Below are positions 11,925-22,928 of a stretch of 64,000 nt of DNA, one piece after another. Below the pieces are notes generated by a model. It did not search any database, was not told the DNA's origin, and worked only from the letters and a program-made list of their open reading frames with translations. Source of the DNA: Thinopyrum elongatum (taxonomy: Eukaryota; Streptophyta; Magnoliopsida; Poales; Poaceae); assembly GCA_011799875.1 (NCBI GenBank), contig CM022303.1, positions 66,288,731 through 66,352,730 of the forward strand, given 5' to 3'. The position numbers were made by a program, and so were the translations under genes. Positions within the stretch are counted from its first letter, which is position 1; the number at the start of each line of letters is the position of its first letter.

Positions 11925-13690
11925 CACCGTGGAGCCACGGGCGCAAGGAGGCGTCGAGTTAGTCATGGGCGCAGTGGTGTCGAGGTAGTGGTGCGCCGGG
12001 AAGAAGACATTGTTGACGAAGCGTCGCGCCGAGTTTGCTAAGCCCGGGGACACATCATGGACGAACGCACACATCTGTGTTGCCAGCACCGAGCATGCAT
12101 AGACGGACGAAGACGAAGTTAAAGAAGCACCGCTCAAAGCTTGCCAGGCCCAGGGACACGTCGTGGACGAAGGCACGCATCGGTGTTGCCAACACCGGGC
12201 ATGCAAAGACAGGGACCTGGACGAGCTATACGCCATGTCGAAGGGGGCTAGCAGAGAAGAACTCGACGATGGTTGCGGCGCAAATCGGCGTGGGGCCGAT
12301 GTTGCCCGTGGTGGTCGGAGTAAATGAAGTGGTCGGGGAAGATGACGGTGACGCTGGCGATGAGCCAGTGCTTGCGAAGACGAAGGGGGTGAACGGCGGC
12401 GGCGGCGGCTACATGGGTAGCAATGGCGGCGGCGAAAGAAGAGCGGCGGCGGTGGCGGTGGCTATGTTAGGAGCATGGTGGCGGTGCTCGAAGTAGGCAA
12501 GGAACCCGACAGCGTGACGAAGACTGGCGCGGAAGGTGCCGTTCCCATGCCTAAGAAGGCGGCGCGGTGCATACCATGTAGACTCAATGTGCGGGGATGG
12601 CAGAGTGGACAGTGCACCGCCGCGCTACAACCCGAAAGGGGCGACGCATCGGCAGCATGCGGGTCGGGGCAACGGCGGGAGACCTCGGGGCGGCGGCGTT
12701 GACCGCGTGCCGCAAAGCTATAGCCCGAAGGGGTGGCGCAGCGGCGGAGCGCAGGCCGGTGCAGCCACGGGGACGGCCTCGGGGCGGCGGCGTGGACCGC
12801 GTACCGCGGTGCGACAACCCGAAGAGGCGACACAGTGGCGACGCGCGGGTTGGTGCTACCGCGGCGAGAACCACATGGCGGCGGCGCTGCGACCCGACGG
12901 GGCGACGCATCGGCAGCCCATTGCTCAATCGGTTGAGGGGCACGCTGAACTCGGGGACGATCTTCACGCGACCTGCGGAGGCGCGCGCAAGCGACTAGCT
13001 AGGCGGTCACGCAGCACGGATGGAGCGGAGTGGCGTTCAGGTGATCAATCTGACCGCTCGCGAGGTCGGGGTCACCGGTCGGTGATGAAGTGGCCGAGTC
13101 ACCGACGCCACACGCGAACGGACGCACGAATAGTCTCATGCACGCGGCCCACGCCTGAGAGGAGTGCAAGCTGCGCAACACAATACAGTCGGTCAAACAC
13201 GACGCGTGTGTGGCGGCGGCGGGGCCGGCGGACAGAGCAGCTGAGCGGGGTGGAGATGTGGTTGACACAGGATCCTGATCGGATGAGGGCGATGACAGCC
13301 GGCGCAGAGCAACGGGCAGGCAGACCCGCAGCAACGGCCGTGATGGGCCGCCGCGTTGTGCGAGGCCGCCGGGTCAGAGAGGAAGTCGGATGGTCGCGCC
13401 TGTGTCGGAGTAGAGGCGTCCGGGTGTCGACGGGCGGCGGCGGGCAACGCAAACATATCTTAGATCGGAAAAGCACAAAGCAAACGCCGATCAAAGCGAA
13501 CGGTAGGAGAGAGAAAACCGGATCAAGAGATTGGGGAAAAGACTCTCTGGGGCAGCCGGTCCACACGACCGGCGGACGAACCCTAGGTATGGGCGGCGCG
13601 GTCCCCGGTGACGATCATGAAGACCGACCGCACCGGGGGCGGCGCGGAGTGGAAGCGGCGGTGGCGACGGATAGGGTTTTTGGTTCGGTT
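11925..13690 (-). other. GC-rich internal region of a short-LTR retroelement (likely)
   Basis: About 1.75 kb of very GC-rich DNA, open in several frames on both strands, which makes long open frames here (including one of 424 codons on the plus strand at 12536-13810) untrustworthy. It lies downstream, on the minus strand, of the LTR at 13703-13860 and its primer-like site, so it is probably that element's leader or internal region. Two imperfect copies of a segment of about 110 bp lie at 12030-12110 and 12140-12215; on the minus strand they translate to similar peptides (CSVLATQMCAFVHDVSPGLA and CPVLATPMRAFVHDVSLGLA). A second GC-rich degenerate repeat lies at 12600-12930. No known domain recognised. 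Confidence 0.4.
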
Positions 13691-13691
13691 A

Positions 13692-13702
13692 GGCCGATAC
13701 CA
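13692..13702 (-). other. Primer-binding-site-like sequence
   Basis: The minus strand reads TGGTATCGGCC directly after an LTR ending ...CCTATAACA, close to the TGGTATCAGAGC site of Copia elements. It orients the element at 13703-13860 as minus. Confidence 0.55.
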
Positions 13703-13860
13703 TGTTATAGGGGAATAAAGAGGGATTGGTGGAATCAATTTTTATTGCTCGAGCCTCGTGGGCATATATATAGAAATACAATGACCAACTTAAAATACAA
13801 AACAAGATAGAAACAAATCCTAGTCTATCCTATACTTTCTAATAAACATTATACTCAACA
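13703..13860 (-). mobile_element. Short LTR (158 bp) of a minus-strand retroelement
   Basis: Minus-strand ends are TGTTGAGTATAATG at 13860 and ...CCCCTATAACA at 13703. A second copy of about the same length lies at 14346-14505 (shared stretches around 'gagggattg', 'catgggcatatatata' and 'ctatcctac'). The small LTR is compatible with a TRIM-like or compact Copia element. Confidence 0.6.
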
Positions 13861-14099
13861 CTTAGGAAGCAGAATTTCGAAGCAAATAACATGAGGCTTA
13901 CTTGTTTTCATCGTGAAAGATGACACATGCACCATCTAAGTACCTTTTTCTTTGCCTGACAGAAAGTGCAACAAAGATGTACACACGCACGTACACCATC
14001 ACATGCACACATGCGAACACCACCTGGTACTAAAGAGTGCAGTCATGGATCATGATTGATGAAATAACCATAAGCTGCTTCGTGATTTATAAAGTGATT

Positions 14100-14290
14100 T
14101 TTTTTTGGAAAATCTTTTGATCTATTCATATTTAATCATGGCAATACAATGAACATCAGAAATAATAAAAAATTACAGTCAGATCCTTAGACCACCTAGC
14201 AACGACTATAAGGACTGAAGCAAACTGAAGGCACGCCTCCGTCATCGCCACTCCCTAAACGGAACCGGGCAAAACTTGTTGCAGTAGACA
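14100..14290 (-). mobile_element. 3' fragment of a LINE-like retroposon
   Basis: A T9-10 run at 14099-14108 reads as the poly(A) tail of a minus-strand retroposon. The adjoining sequence (aatcatggcaatacaatgaa, agaccacctagcaacgacta, ggcacgcctccgtcatcgcc) matches a 3' region I recall as widely repeated in wheat-type genomes. It ends inside the LTR fragment at 14291, suggesting a 5'-truncated insertion. No coding sequence. Confidence 0.5.
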
Positions 14291-14505
14291 GTCATAATAC
14301 TTCCTAATCTATCCTATGTTTCCAATCTAATCATAATACTCAACATGTTAGAAGGGAATAGAGAGGGATTGATGAAATCGATGGATGTATTGCTTGAGCT
14401 TCATGGGCATATATATATATAAGACATAAATATCTTGAAATACAAGGCAAGGTAGAATAAATTCTACGCTATCCTACGTTTCCTAAATAATCATAATACT
14501 GAACA
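14291..14505 (-). mobile_element. Head-to-tail short LTR copies (one partial, one 160 bp)
   Basis: On the minus strand a complete LTR (14505 to 14346, TGTTCAGTATTATG ... CCCTTCTAACA) is followed directly by the start of another copy (14345 to about 14291, TGTTGAGTATTATG...). Abutting LTRs of this kind can come from nested insertion or unequal recombination. The partial copy is cut by the LINE-like fragment. Confidence 0.55.
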
Positions 14506-14506
14506 G

Positions 14507-14950
14507 TATGGTACTAAACTTCCCACCACTTGTCATGCATCTAAATGGGCCTTAGAGATTAATCAAGAGAAGCTGACGTATCGCTTCCTGTTTAATTGCA
14601 ACGACGCACTAGAGGCTGAGTTGCATGCACTGATTCAAGGTATGGCTCTGGCGGCTCAATACAGTGATGTTCCTATAATAGTGCAATCGGACTCCTCGGA
14701 GGCATTGGCGTCCCTAACCGGTGATAACCTGTCCCGGTCAGCATATGGACATTTGGTAGCTGAGATCAAGCATCTTATGGTAATTCGTGAGTTTATTCCA
14801 CAGAAAATTAAGCGTGAGCAAAATAGAGTAGCAGATCGGTTGGCTTTGTATAATCGTATTGAGAATGCGACTGCTGTATGGCTAGATCATGGACCACCGT
14901 GCATAGAGGAACTTTTGCCTCTCGATTGTAACCCTATTCTTACGGAATAA
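14507..14950 (+). pseudogene. LINE reverse-transcriptase C-terminal RNase H domain, 5'-truncated
   Basis: The open frame (first ATG at 14621) encodes EAELHALIQGMALAAQ, VQSDSSEALASL and KREQNRVADRLA. These match the second, third and fourth catalytic blocks of the plant LINE RNase H domain (Glu in EAELHAL, Asp in QSDSSEA, and the R-V-A-D/N-x-L-A block). The first catalytic Asp region and the whole reverse transcriptase are missing. The frame stops at 14950 with TAA, and an A8 tract follows at 14968-14975, as expected for a 5'-truncated LINE with its 3' end intact. Confidence 0.7.
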
Positions 14951-15141
14951 AACTCATTACCCTCGTAAAAAAAACAGATGACGTATTAGTAGATTGATGT
15001 GGTAACCCTAAAAAAAGTAGATTGATGTGGTTGTATTACGGAAGGAATAAGTAGTACTAGATCGGTATTTGTGATTTCTTTTTTGTGATTAAAAGGAACG
15101 TGGGGTGAGGAAAATTACTCGCACCGTACGATGCCAAATTA

Positions 15142-15445
15142 GGGCTCCTTTGATTCAAAAAAAATTCTATAGAATTTTAGAAGGATTGAAATCTTTTGGA
15201 GTTTTTCCTACATTTGCCCTTTGATTTATAGGATTGAAACCCATACGATTTTTTCTTATAGAATCTTTTGTACTAGATTTCATAGGAAATGTAACATCCA
15301 CTCCAACCCTTTTTTACAATTTCTTTGCTTTTCCCGTAAAATCAAACGCTTCTTACTAATTCTATAGAATTCAAGTGGGCATGACACTTTAATCCTATAC
15401 CTTCTTTATTCCTGCATTTTCAAAATTCTACGAATCAAAAGGCCC
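15142..15445. mobile_element. Tourist-like (PIF/Harbinger) MITE, 304 bp
   Basis: The terminal inverted repeats are GGGCTCCTTTGATTC on the left and, reverse-complemented, GGGCCTTTTGATTCG on the right. TTA flanks both ends (15139-15141 and 15446-15448), the standard Tourist duplication. The interior is AT-rich and non-coding. Confidence 0.85.
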
Positions 15446-16288
15446 TTAATGGAAGAGGAGCATAGATGGGAGCACGGAGGTGGAGCACGCAAGCCGCGTC
15501 CGGTGGGCACGGGGAACGAGATGTACTACGTTGGGGATGGTTGGGAGAATACGGCCAAACGACTGTACAGCGTCTGACATCTGGTGCCAAAACTCTGAAA
15601 AGTATGCCACATACACATGTATGTCAAATAAAAATAATTTAGCATCGCTCACACAATGTTGACGAATCTAGCATCGATTGGAACTCAGGCCCATGCATAT
15701 AAACTAGTATAAATCAGCCTTGGTCACCCCACTGCCAGCGTCCCTTCCTGGCTGTTGCATGGGCTGACATGGTTTACTTTATTGCAATGAAGGATTTGGC
15801 ATCGGAGCAAGTAGATGCTCCGGTGCCCAGAAATTTTTGTTTGGCATCGCTTGGGCAATGTAGAGCATCGGTGCCAAATACCCAAAAAGCAAATTTAGCA
15901 TCGCTTTTGGCCTACATAGTGGAAGGCCTAACCTTCCTCAAAATTTCAGTCTCCCTGTTGTTCCAATCAAACTTTGCCAAGTCAGAATCAGCCGTAAACT
16001 CTGCAGGGTGACCCTGATGTATGTTTATGTTCCTTTTACTGCTACCATGTAGTAGTAATTATTAAAAATAAATTGAGACAAACTTAACATTTGAATTAGC
16101 CATGTGCATATAGGCCCAACGGTTGGGCATCAGGGTCGTTGTTCCAGCCCATGTGCATACATGACCCCGTGAGTGCATATAGGCCCAACGGTTGGGCATC
16201 AGGTTGGACATCAGAATCAGCCCCTCGCTCTGTTAGTCACCGACCCCGTTGGATATGAATATGAATATATGATGATTCGCACATTTTG
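15446..16288. other. Intergenic or upstream intron of the R40-like gene
   Basis: No coding exon recognised. A 31-bp direct repeat starting 'gtgcatataggcccaacggt' occurs at about 16104 and 16172, spaced 68 bp. The stretch 15820-15910 has recurring 'gcatcgct' motifs. The end at 16288 is a splice-acceptor-like 'tttgtgattgcag'. Confidence 0.4.
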
Positions 16289-17165
16289 TGATTGCAGGTG
16301 AAGCTGGAGCCTTTCAACCCGGACTCCCCTGACCCACGCCAGCTTTGGAGGGAGAGCCCCTACGTCGACAAAAGCCACTTCCGCCGCATCCACCCGGCGG
16401 ATAACATTGGCCTCAACTTGCAGGCCTTAACCGGCCACGGTGAACGCGGCGGCGTGCACCCCGGCAACAGCTCAAGGGGAGCAACCACAGCTGGAAGCTT
16501 CTTCCCTGCGGTGACGAGACCTATGGCCCACGCAACGGGCCAGGCATATTCATCGTCCGCCTCGATTGCGGTGCCGACGAGAGCTTCAGCGCCACCGTGC
16601 GCCACGGCACTGTCTGCTTCGCACCCACCAACCCAGCCAACCCTCACGGCAAGTCTCAGCAATGGCATCCAAATATGGATCATGGCAACAACTTCAAGGA
16701 CAACAAACGCCCTTGTGAACATGTTAACTGGCCAGGCGATCAGGCACTCCCAGGTCAATGGTGAGCCTGCTGTAAGTAACTAATCTCTGCCCAACCCACC
16801 GAATCTTCATATTTCAATGTAATTACAAAAAATTATATTGGGATTTGGGGAGTATGATCTTTTATTTGGGCAGCAAAGCATTTCAATAGGTACTGTATTG
16901 AAATACTGGGCCTGTCAAAGGCTTTTCTCAGCAGCTTAACAACAAAGAATTTGTTAAGAATACTTTTGCTCTTTATTTGATCAAATAGCTGCAGCTGGTG
17001 GACTACAAGCTATACGAGAAAGACGAATCGGTGATGTGGACTGACAGCCAAGAGACAGGTGCCAGCCTTGGCCGCCTCCGGGCGGTGAATAACATCTCCC
17101 TCACCCTCCAGGCTAATCTTCATGGCAACAATGGTCGTGTGCACGATGGAACCCCCCTTGTTCTC
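16289..17165 (+). pseudogene. R40-type ricin-B-like lectin gene, 5' part, frameshifted
   Basis: R40 proteins are plant cytosolic/nuclear lectin-fold proteins linked to abscisic-acid and drought responses (family knowledge). The first exon (16289-16771, after an AG acceptor) encodes LWRESPYVDKSHFRRIHPAD, NIGLNLQALTGHGERGGVH, then in a second frame SNHSWKLLPCGDETYGPRNG and SATVRHGTVCFAPTNPANPH, then in a third frame NALVNMLTGQAIRHSQ. Two frameshifts (about 16470 and 16705) therefore break one ancestral frame. A GTAAGT donor at 16772 and an acceptor at 16987 give a further exon: LVDYKLYEKDESVMWTDSQE and the repeat core NNISLTLQANLHGNNGRVHD. That exon is cut at 17165 by MULE1 and resumes at 23573. 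The gene was probably already dead before or became so after the insertion; the order is not resolved. Confidence 0.75.
17157..17165. repeat. Left 9-bp target-site duplication of MULE1
   Basis: CTTGTTCTC here is repeated exactly at 23564-23572 on the other side of the element. Nine bases is the standard length for Mutator-like elements. Confidence 0.93.
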
Positions 17166-17728
17166 GATTTTTTGTCGAAAGAGACCCTCTGCCCATTGGA
17201 ATTGCCAAAAGAGACCCCCTGCGGACGAAATTGACAAAAGAGACCCCTCACTAGTGGCGGCAGGCGCGGCAGGCGACACGTGTCACCTGCCGCCACGCCT
17301 GCAGGCGGCGGGCCCTGCCGCCACCGCAGGAGGCGGCCGCGCCGGGAAAATGGGTTTCGCACAGCGCCTGCGCCGGGACGGAACGGGCCGGGCCAGGTGG
17401 GCCCTGCCGCCACCGGGCGAGGCGTCCGGCGCTGCCGCTGTCGCTCCCCGGCCGACACGGCCTGCTGCGCGCGGGCCCAGCAGATGGGCCACGCCGCCAT
17501 CGGCCGAGGCGGCCTCTGCTGGCGCTGCCGCACGCGCGACAGCTGATTGGCACTGATTCCCACGCGCGGGAATTTTCACGCAGACGGCGCTGATTCCGAG
17601 GCAAGACAGCGACGCTGTTGCAAACGGAATCACTCTGGCTTTTGTTTCAGCGGATGCGACGGCACTGCGAGAATCACTCACTCGCTGAGACTGTGGGAAC
17701 CTGTTGTGCCGACACTACAGGGATCCTC
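17166..17728 (+). repeat. MULE1 left terminal inverted repeat
   Basis: About 563 bp, GC-rich, pairing with 22929-23563. The outer 300 bp agree closely, including 'gccaaaagagacccc', 'ctagtggcggcaggcgcgg' and 'ggtttcgcacagcgcctgcg'. The inner part diverges by indels. The inner limit is marked by 'gacactacagggatcct' in both copies. Confidence 0.9.
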
Positions 17729-19244
17729 TCCTTTTATATGCTATGCTTCTGCTCCGTGCGCAAGAACACTCTCTGTGGCCTCGTTCCTCTCCTCTGCTCT
17801 AAGTTTCTAAGAACACAGAGAAAGAAAAACTCAGTAGGCACTTTCACTCTTGATTTAGGGCGATTTAGAGTTGGATTTTGAAGATGCTGAAGTTGAAGAA
17901 AAGATAGATGAAGGTAAGATCTATCCATTTTTGTTTGTTTTATTCGCATGCATGATGTTTTTACTCTTTTTGATTAGTTCATAACTATGTATTCTCTGTT
18001 GTGTTAGACATTATTTCATTATTTTTTGGAGTCATTTAGAGCTTCAGGACTAGGATTTGCCTAGCGAAGTGAACTACAAAGTTGAGGATCAAGGTATGAG
18101 CTTTGCAATACCTTTATTTTTTTTTGCATGCACGGTGGTAATTAGTTAGTCTTTTAGCTCGTCATTAGCTATGCGATGTTAGTGCTTAGAAGTTAGAAAT
18201 AATTTCAAATGACAGATGTTGCATTTATGCTATTTTTTTTAGAAGAGTAGGTTGAAGGTGTTGTATCAATGTTAGCTGCGTCCATTAGTATTGACATGCG
18301 AGAAGATCTTAATACGGTAATTAAGAAAAAAAATTACTGTAATTGTTCATTCCATGTGGTATGTTATTTCATGTGGTATGTTTATTAATAAGTCTATAGT
18401 TAGGAAACCGTAGGTGTACTTTGTTATGTCGCAATAATCTAAATTTTGTACGTTAAGATTACATGCTAATGTACTTAATGATGTATGTAATTAGGTAAAA
18501 TAATTCATCTTAGTAGCAAACAAGGAGGAGATGACGTGATTGAAGAAATTGTGTTTCCATCTTCGCTGTCTCTTTTGAGGTGATGACCACATACATGCAA
18601 GTGCTATTTTCATACTTTTGATAGCAGAAAGAAAAATCCGTGTGTAATATTGATGTTCATGTGATAATAGGTTGACTCCGTTCATATAATACTGGTGACG
18701 GATATTTATTCGAACTATTTTGACGCTTAATTGCATTCGCAAGCACATCCATATTGGAGCTGAGGTATAAATGATGCCGTAATTTTGTTAATATTTTTTA
18801 TATTGATGTAATGTTGTGAATAATATGCATGTCGCTGTGAATATTAATATTTGTAAATAAATGATTATTATTGTATGATATGAAAAAATTCTATAAAACC
18901 GGAAGATATTAAATGTTTTACTCATATGATATTAAAATGTTATTATCGTACTATTATATTGAGTGGTTGTTTGGATAGCGAGTAATTACGTTCGGCTTTT
19001 ACCAATAGTTGTTTTTCCAAAAGCTCTGTTTTTGCATGTTACGAGAACCAGTTTAGGATATTTTTGGGGTAGTTAGAGAAAAGCAAACAGTCTAAGCAAA
19101 TGATTATAAAAACAAATCGAATATTTGTAACAAAAATACGCTTATTATTTTAGTCTTACTACTACTGAATGTTGTCATCGTACTACTACTAAATGTTCGG
19201 TTACTAATCATTTGAAATGTAAATATGGATGTTGGTTAGGTACT
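17729..19244 (+). other. MULE1 5' region before the transposase
   Basis: About 1.5 kb of AT-rich DNA without recognised coding sequence, presumably promoter, untranslated exons and introns of the transposase transcript. Two segments at about 17885-17930 and 18050-18100 look like short exons between GT and AG signals but cannot be assigned. Confidence 0.5.
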
Positions 19245-21784
19245 ATGGAAAATTTGTTAGTGTACTATGGGGACGTCTTACGCGACGGTCCTTTTGGGGT
19301 GGATGTGTCCTTGTGCGAGTCGACTACAGTTGTAGTGAAAGACATGGTGAACGTGGGTTACGCAGCAGTCAGAAGGTGCATCCGAGCGGTGTTTGGCCCA
19401 GGGATGCAGGGGAAAAAATGACAATGGAGGCCTTCGTCGTTGACGGAGGAAATGATGGGACAGTTGCCCGTTGGGGTTTGCGGCCAGTCACATGTGATCA
19501 GTCGTGGGGGTCGTACATGAGATTTGCAAGCAATCCCAATAACTCAATGTTTGGTTAGCCGATGGTGTATGTGGAGTTTATTTCAGTCACTGATGTTGCC
19601 GGATGCAGTAGCAGGGGTGGTGAGGTCGAGTTGGCCATCACATCAGCCCCTAGCGCCGGCCCATCGGAACCGACGGGCGGCCAGCCTGTGTATGACACAG
19701 GATATTGGTCTGCGGCCGTTGACATGAGCGAACACGTGGAGGGATTGCCGGAGGCGCTAGATGATGACGATCATTCTTCCGCGTCTTCGGAGTCAAGCGA
19801 AGAACAAGATGTTCCTCCTCAGAGGGCGGTGGCGGCGTCACTGCAACCTGGGTTTTTACAGGATATGAGCATCACCAATGAATTTCACTCTGTTTCTGGC
19901 CTAGAAGCAGGGAACCTGGAGGTTGGGCAGGTTTTCCCAGATAAGAAGTCTGCTTACCAGGCAATGTCTAGCTATGCAATCGCCATCCACCGCCAGCATA
20001 GAGTGAAGCAGTCTGATAAAAAAGAGTTGAAGGTCATATGCATCCACACCGCGAAAGGTTGCCGCGGAAGAGTTCTCGCTAGACTGAAGCCTGGGGTATG
20101 TCAGTCATGGCATATCACAAAAATAGTGGAGCATAGCTGTGAGCAAACTGGGACCCTTTCAAATCACTGCAATGTGACAGCAAGATATGTGGCACAGGTG
20201 ATGGAAACGATTGTGCAGGCAAGTCTCAACATTAGTGTTAGGGCTTTGCAAAAAGATGCAGAAGATCAAATTGGCTTCCCTGTCAGCTACAGCAAGGCTA
20301 GGCGTGCGAAGGAAAATATATTCCAGAACTTGTATGAAACCTATGAGGAGGCCTATTCTTGTGCCCCCAGAATGCTTCATCAGATAGCAAGTGCTAATAG
20401 GGGGACTCAAGTTTGGCGGAGAGAACGTCCAAACCCAATGAACCCGGGTGAGCTAATCCTGGACCGCTTATTCTGGGCATTCGCCCAGACTATACAAGCC
20501 TTCAGGCACTGTCGCCCGGTATTATCAGTTGATGGTACCTTTCTCACTGGAAAGTACAAGGGCACACTATTGGTGGCGATTGCAGTAGATGCAAATAATC
20601 AGCTTCTTCCTATTGCATATGCACTGGTCGAGAGCGAGAACAAAGATAGCTGGTTGTGGTTCCTGAGCTGCGTGAAGATGGGTGTCGTGAAAGAGCGTGA
20701 AGGTGTTTGCATCATCTCTGATCGCAACACTGGATTATTAAGCGCTCTTGACATAATTAAGGCGTCGGAAGAAGAGTGGGGCTGGCCCGATCTAGAGGGA
20801 AGGTGGTGCATGAGGCATTTGGCAGCAAACTTTTACTCCAAATTCAAAAACAAGGATTGGTTCAAGTTATTCAAGAGGATGTGCATGCAAAAAACTGAAG
20901 CCAAAATGAATGCGATCTGGGCAGGTATCAATGGTGAGATCGACCGCGCGGCCTTGCCGCAGAGAGAAGACCGGAGGGGTCGTAGGACGCCCATAAATTT
21001 GAGCCAGTGGATCCGCGAGAATTGCCCTCATTTGTACAAGTGGGCGCAGGCTCACGACACCGGGGCTCGATACGGAATAATGACCAGCAACATGGCAGAG
21101 GTGTACAATGGTGTTCTTAAAGGGGTGCGAGCACTGCCTATCACAGCCCTTATTGAAGAAACTTGGAACCGGACCCTGTCATACTTTGCAGACAGGGTCA
21201 CCGTCGCCAAAGCACAAGTTGAATTGAACAAGCCATGGTCCGAGAAGATGCAAAGACATCTGGATGAGAAAGCAAAGAAGTCCCAAAGTCATGGCTGCAG
21301 GAAAGTGGACGCACTTAGGAATAAGTGGGAGGTCAATGTGCGAGCCAAGTACGTTAAGGGTCACCACAGAGGATCAAAAAAGCAAGCTGTCACCCTCGGC
21401 CCAACGTCCTGTGAGTGCACTTGTAACAAGCCCAAGCTTGAGGGCTACCCTTGCAGTCATGTGCTCCGGACGGCTGCTGATCAAAAAATCAGTGTCGAGC
21501 CATACATATCGCCGTACTTCAACATGTACAATCTGTACAACACTTGGAACGGTGAGTTCTAGGCTTGGGGCATTGATATGAACTACAAAATGTTGTGGCC
21601 AGATGGGCCGAAATGGGTTCCGAACGCTGACTTGATGAGAACCGCAAAGGGACGACGTCAGTCTAGGCGTCATCGCAATGACATGGACCATAGCCAGATG
21701 GGAGAACCAAGGCGATACCACAGTCATTCTTTCCCGCCATACCGCAGTCGTTCTTTCCCGCCATTTTCTCCTATCTACCTATAA
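19245..21784 (+). pseudogene. MULE1 transposase, three lesions
   Basis: Mutator transposases bind the terminal repeats and cut and join DNA by DDE chemistry. The longest intact part (19562-21562, 666 residues) has an acidic N-terminus; a Mutator DNA-binding domain at about residues 120-195 (VGQVFPDKKSAYQAMSSYAI to WHITKIVEHSC); a MULE core with catalytic D324 (SVDGTFLTGKYKG), D387 (IISDRNTGL) and E513 (SNMAEVYNG); and a SWIM zinc finger C617-x-C619 ... C631-x-H633 (CECTC, YPCSHVL). In-phase sequence extends both ways: an N-terminal segment from 19245 (MENLLVYYGDVLRDGPFGVD) is separated by a frameshift in the A6 run at 19413-19418 and a TAG at 19556-19558. Beyond the TAG at 21560-21562 the same frame runs to 21784 (WPDGPKWVPNADLM, RRQSRRHRNDMD). 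All catalytic residues survive. Confidence 0.88.
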
Positions 21785-22123
21785 AACCCCCTTCAGACGG
21801 AGGTGGATAAGCATTCCAGTGCAGTGTAGTCGAGATGTCCCATTATCCTTTCGATCGTAGTTTTCACCCTGAGATGTCCCATTATGTTCTATCTTAATTT
21901 TATGTTGTAGTTATTGCACGGCGTTCGATAATTAGTGAAGAGAAAGAAAATGCCACATTTTATTGTAAAACTATATTTTTTTCATTAAGACACGGTACAA
22001 CTGAAACTAAGATACATCATACAATTGAAATAAAGCTACATTTAACTACTGAAATAAAGCTACATTAAACTGCTGAAATTAAGATACAAACGATTGCGAA
22101 ATTTAAAATACTACCACAGGAAT

Positions 22124-22792
22124 CTACTGAGTCCAGCGTGGATATTTTCCTTTTCCATCGCTAGCTTCTTCTACTGCCTTGGCCTCACGAGCCATTTCTT
22201 TCTTTCTCTGTCTTTCCGCCTCACGAGCCTCTTTTCGCTGTCGTTCCTGCTCCTCCATGCGACGAGCCTCTTCCCTGTTTTTCTTTCCCCACTCCTCCAA
22301 AAAACGGCGTTGCTCCGCATAGTATTCTTTTAACTCTCTCTCTTTCTCTGCTTTCTCCTCAGCTTCCGCCTTCTCGCGTCGCTCTTCCGCATAGAAACTA
22401 TTTCATGCACGGCGACTTCTTTCACGAATCTCAGTCACTGCCCAAGCCGGCATCTCGGTGTCAATCCAACGATAGTACATGCACAGAGGCGGAGGAGACT
22501 ACAACAAGAAACAAGAATGTTATTAAAGAATCAATCAAAATACCAACAATATCTATTCGTGATGGTTAAAGCATACCGGAGGCTTGTCGTACTCTGAAAT
22601 AGCTACGGGTGGATCTTCCTCATAATTGGCGCACATGAAAAACTTCATGCCCAACCAATCTGAAAAATCCGTCACCTCCTTCACCTTGCAAAGATCGCCA
22701 CACCAACACCACAGGACTGCCACCCCCGAAGGCAAACTTGCATTCTTCATTTTCCTCGGCCTAATGCTTTGATCCGAGCAAGGCAAACTCAT
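22124..22792 (-). pseudogene. MULE1 companion gene: GRF-type zinc finger plus coiled coil
   Basis: Two exons on the minus strand: 22792-22577 (start MSLPCSDQSIRPRK) and 22498-22124, with GT (GTATGC) and AG (TTGTTGTAG) borders and phase 0. The finger reads CWCGDLCKVK, then MKFFMCANY, then across the splice PPLCMYYRWID, giving the C-x-C ... C ... C-x-(Y/F)-Y-x-W layout of GRF zinc fingers, which bind single-stranded or structured nucleic acid in other proteins. A Glu/Arg-rich coiled coil follows (EERREKAEAEEKAEKERELK, EEARRMEEQERQRKEAREAE), ending at TAG 22124-22126. One in-frame TGA (in RRA-stop-NSF, near 22408) interrupts it. It lies tail-to-tail with the transposase inside the same element, 340 bp from the extended transposase end. 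Not a known essential transposition gene; role unknown. Confidence 0.72.
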
Positions 22793-22928
22793 ACCGACTG
22801 AAAAAATGTGTTACACACTTCGCGCAGTGGCGATTTCGAGGATGGCTAGAGTCCTCGGTGTCTCCTTTTATAGGCTCAGACGATAAATAATGGCGACAAA
22901 ATAATGACGAAATTAGGCTGGAAATTTT

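Noticed and set aside
11493..12236. 247-codon minus-strand frame
   Set aside because: Half of it lies antisense to the Angela-type gag and the rest in the GC-rich block, so a single gene is not credible; only the duplicated peptide is noted as a finding.
12536..13810. 424-codon open frame on the plus strand
   Set aside because: The region is extremely GC-rich and open in several frames on both strands. The product is Arg/Gly/Ala-rich without a domain and runs antisense through an LTR and primer site.
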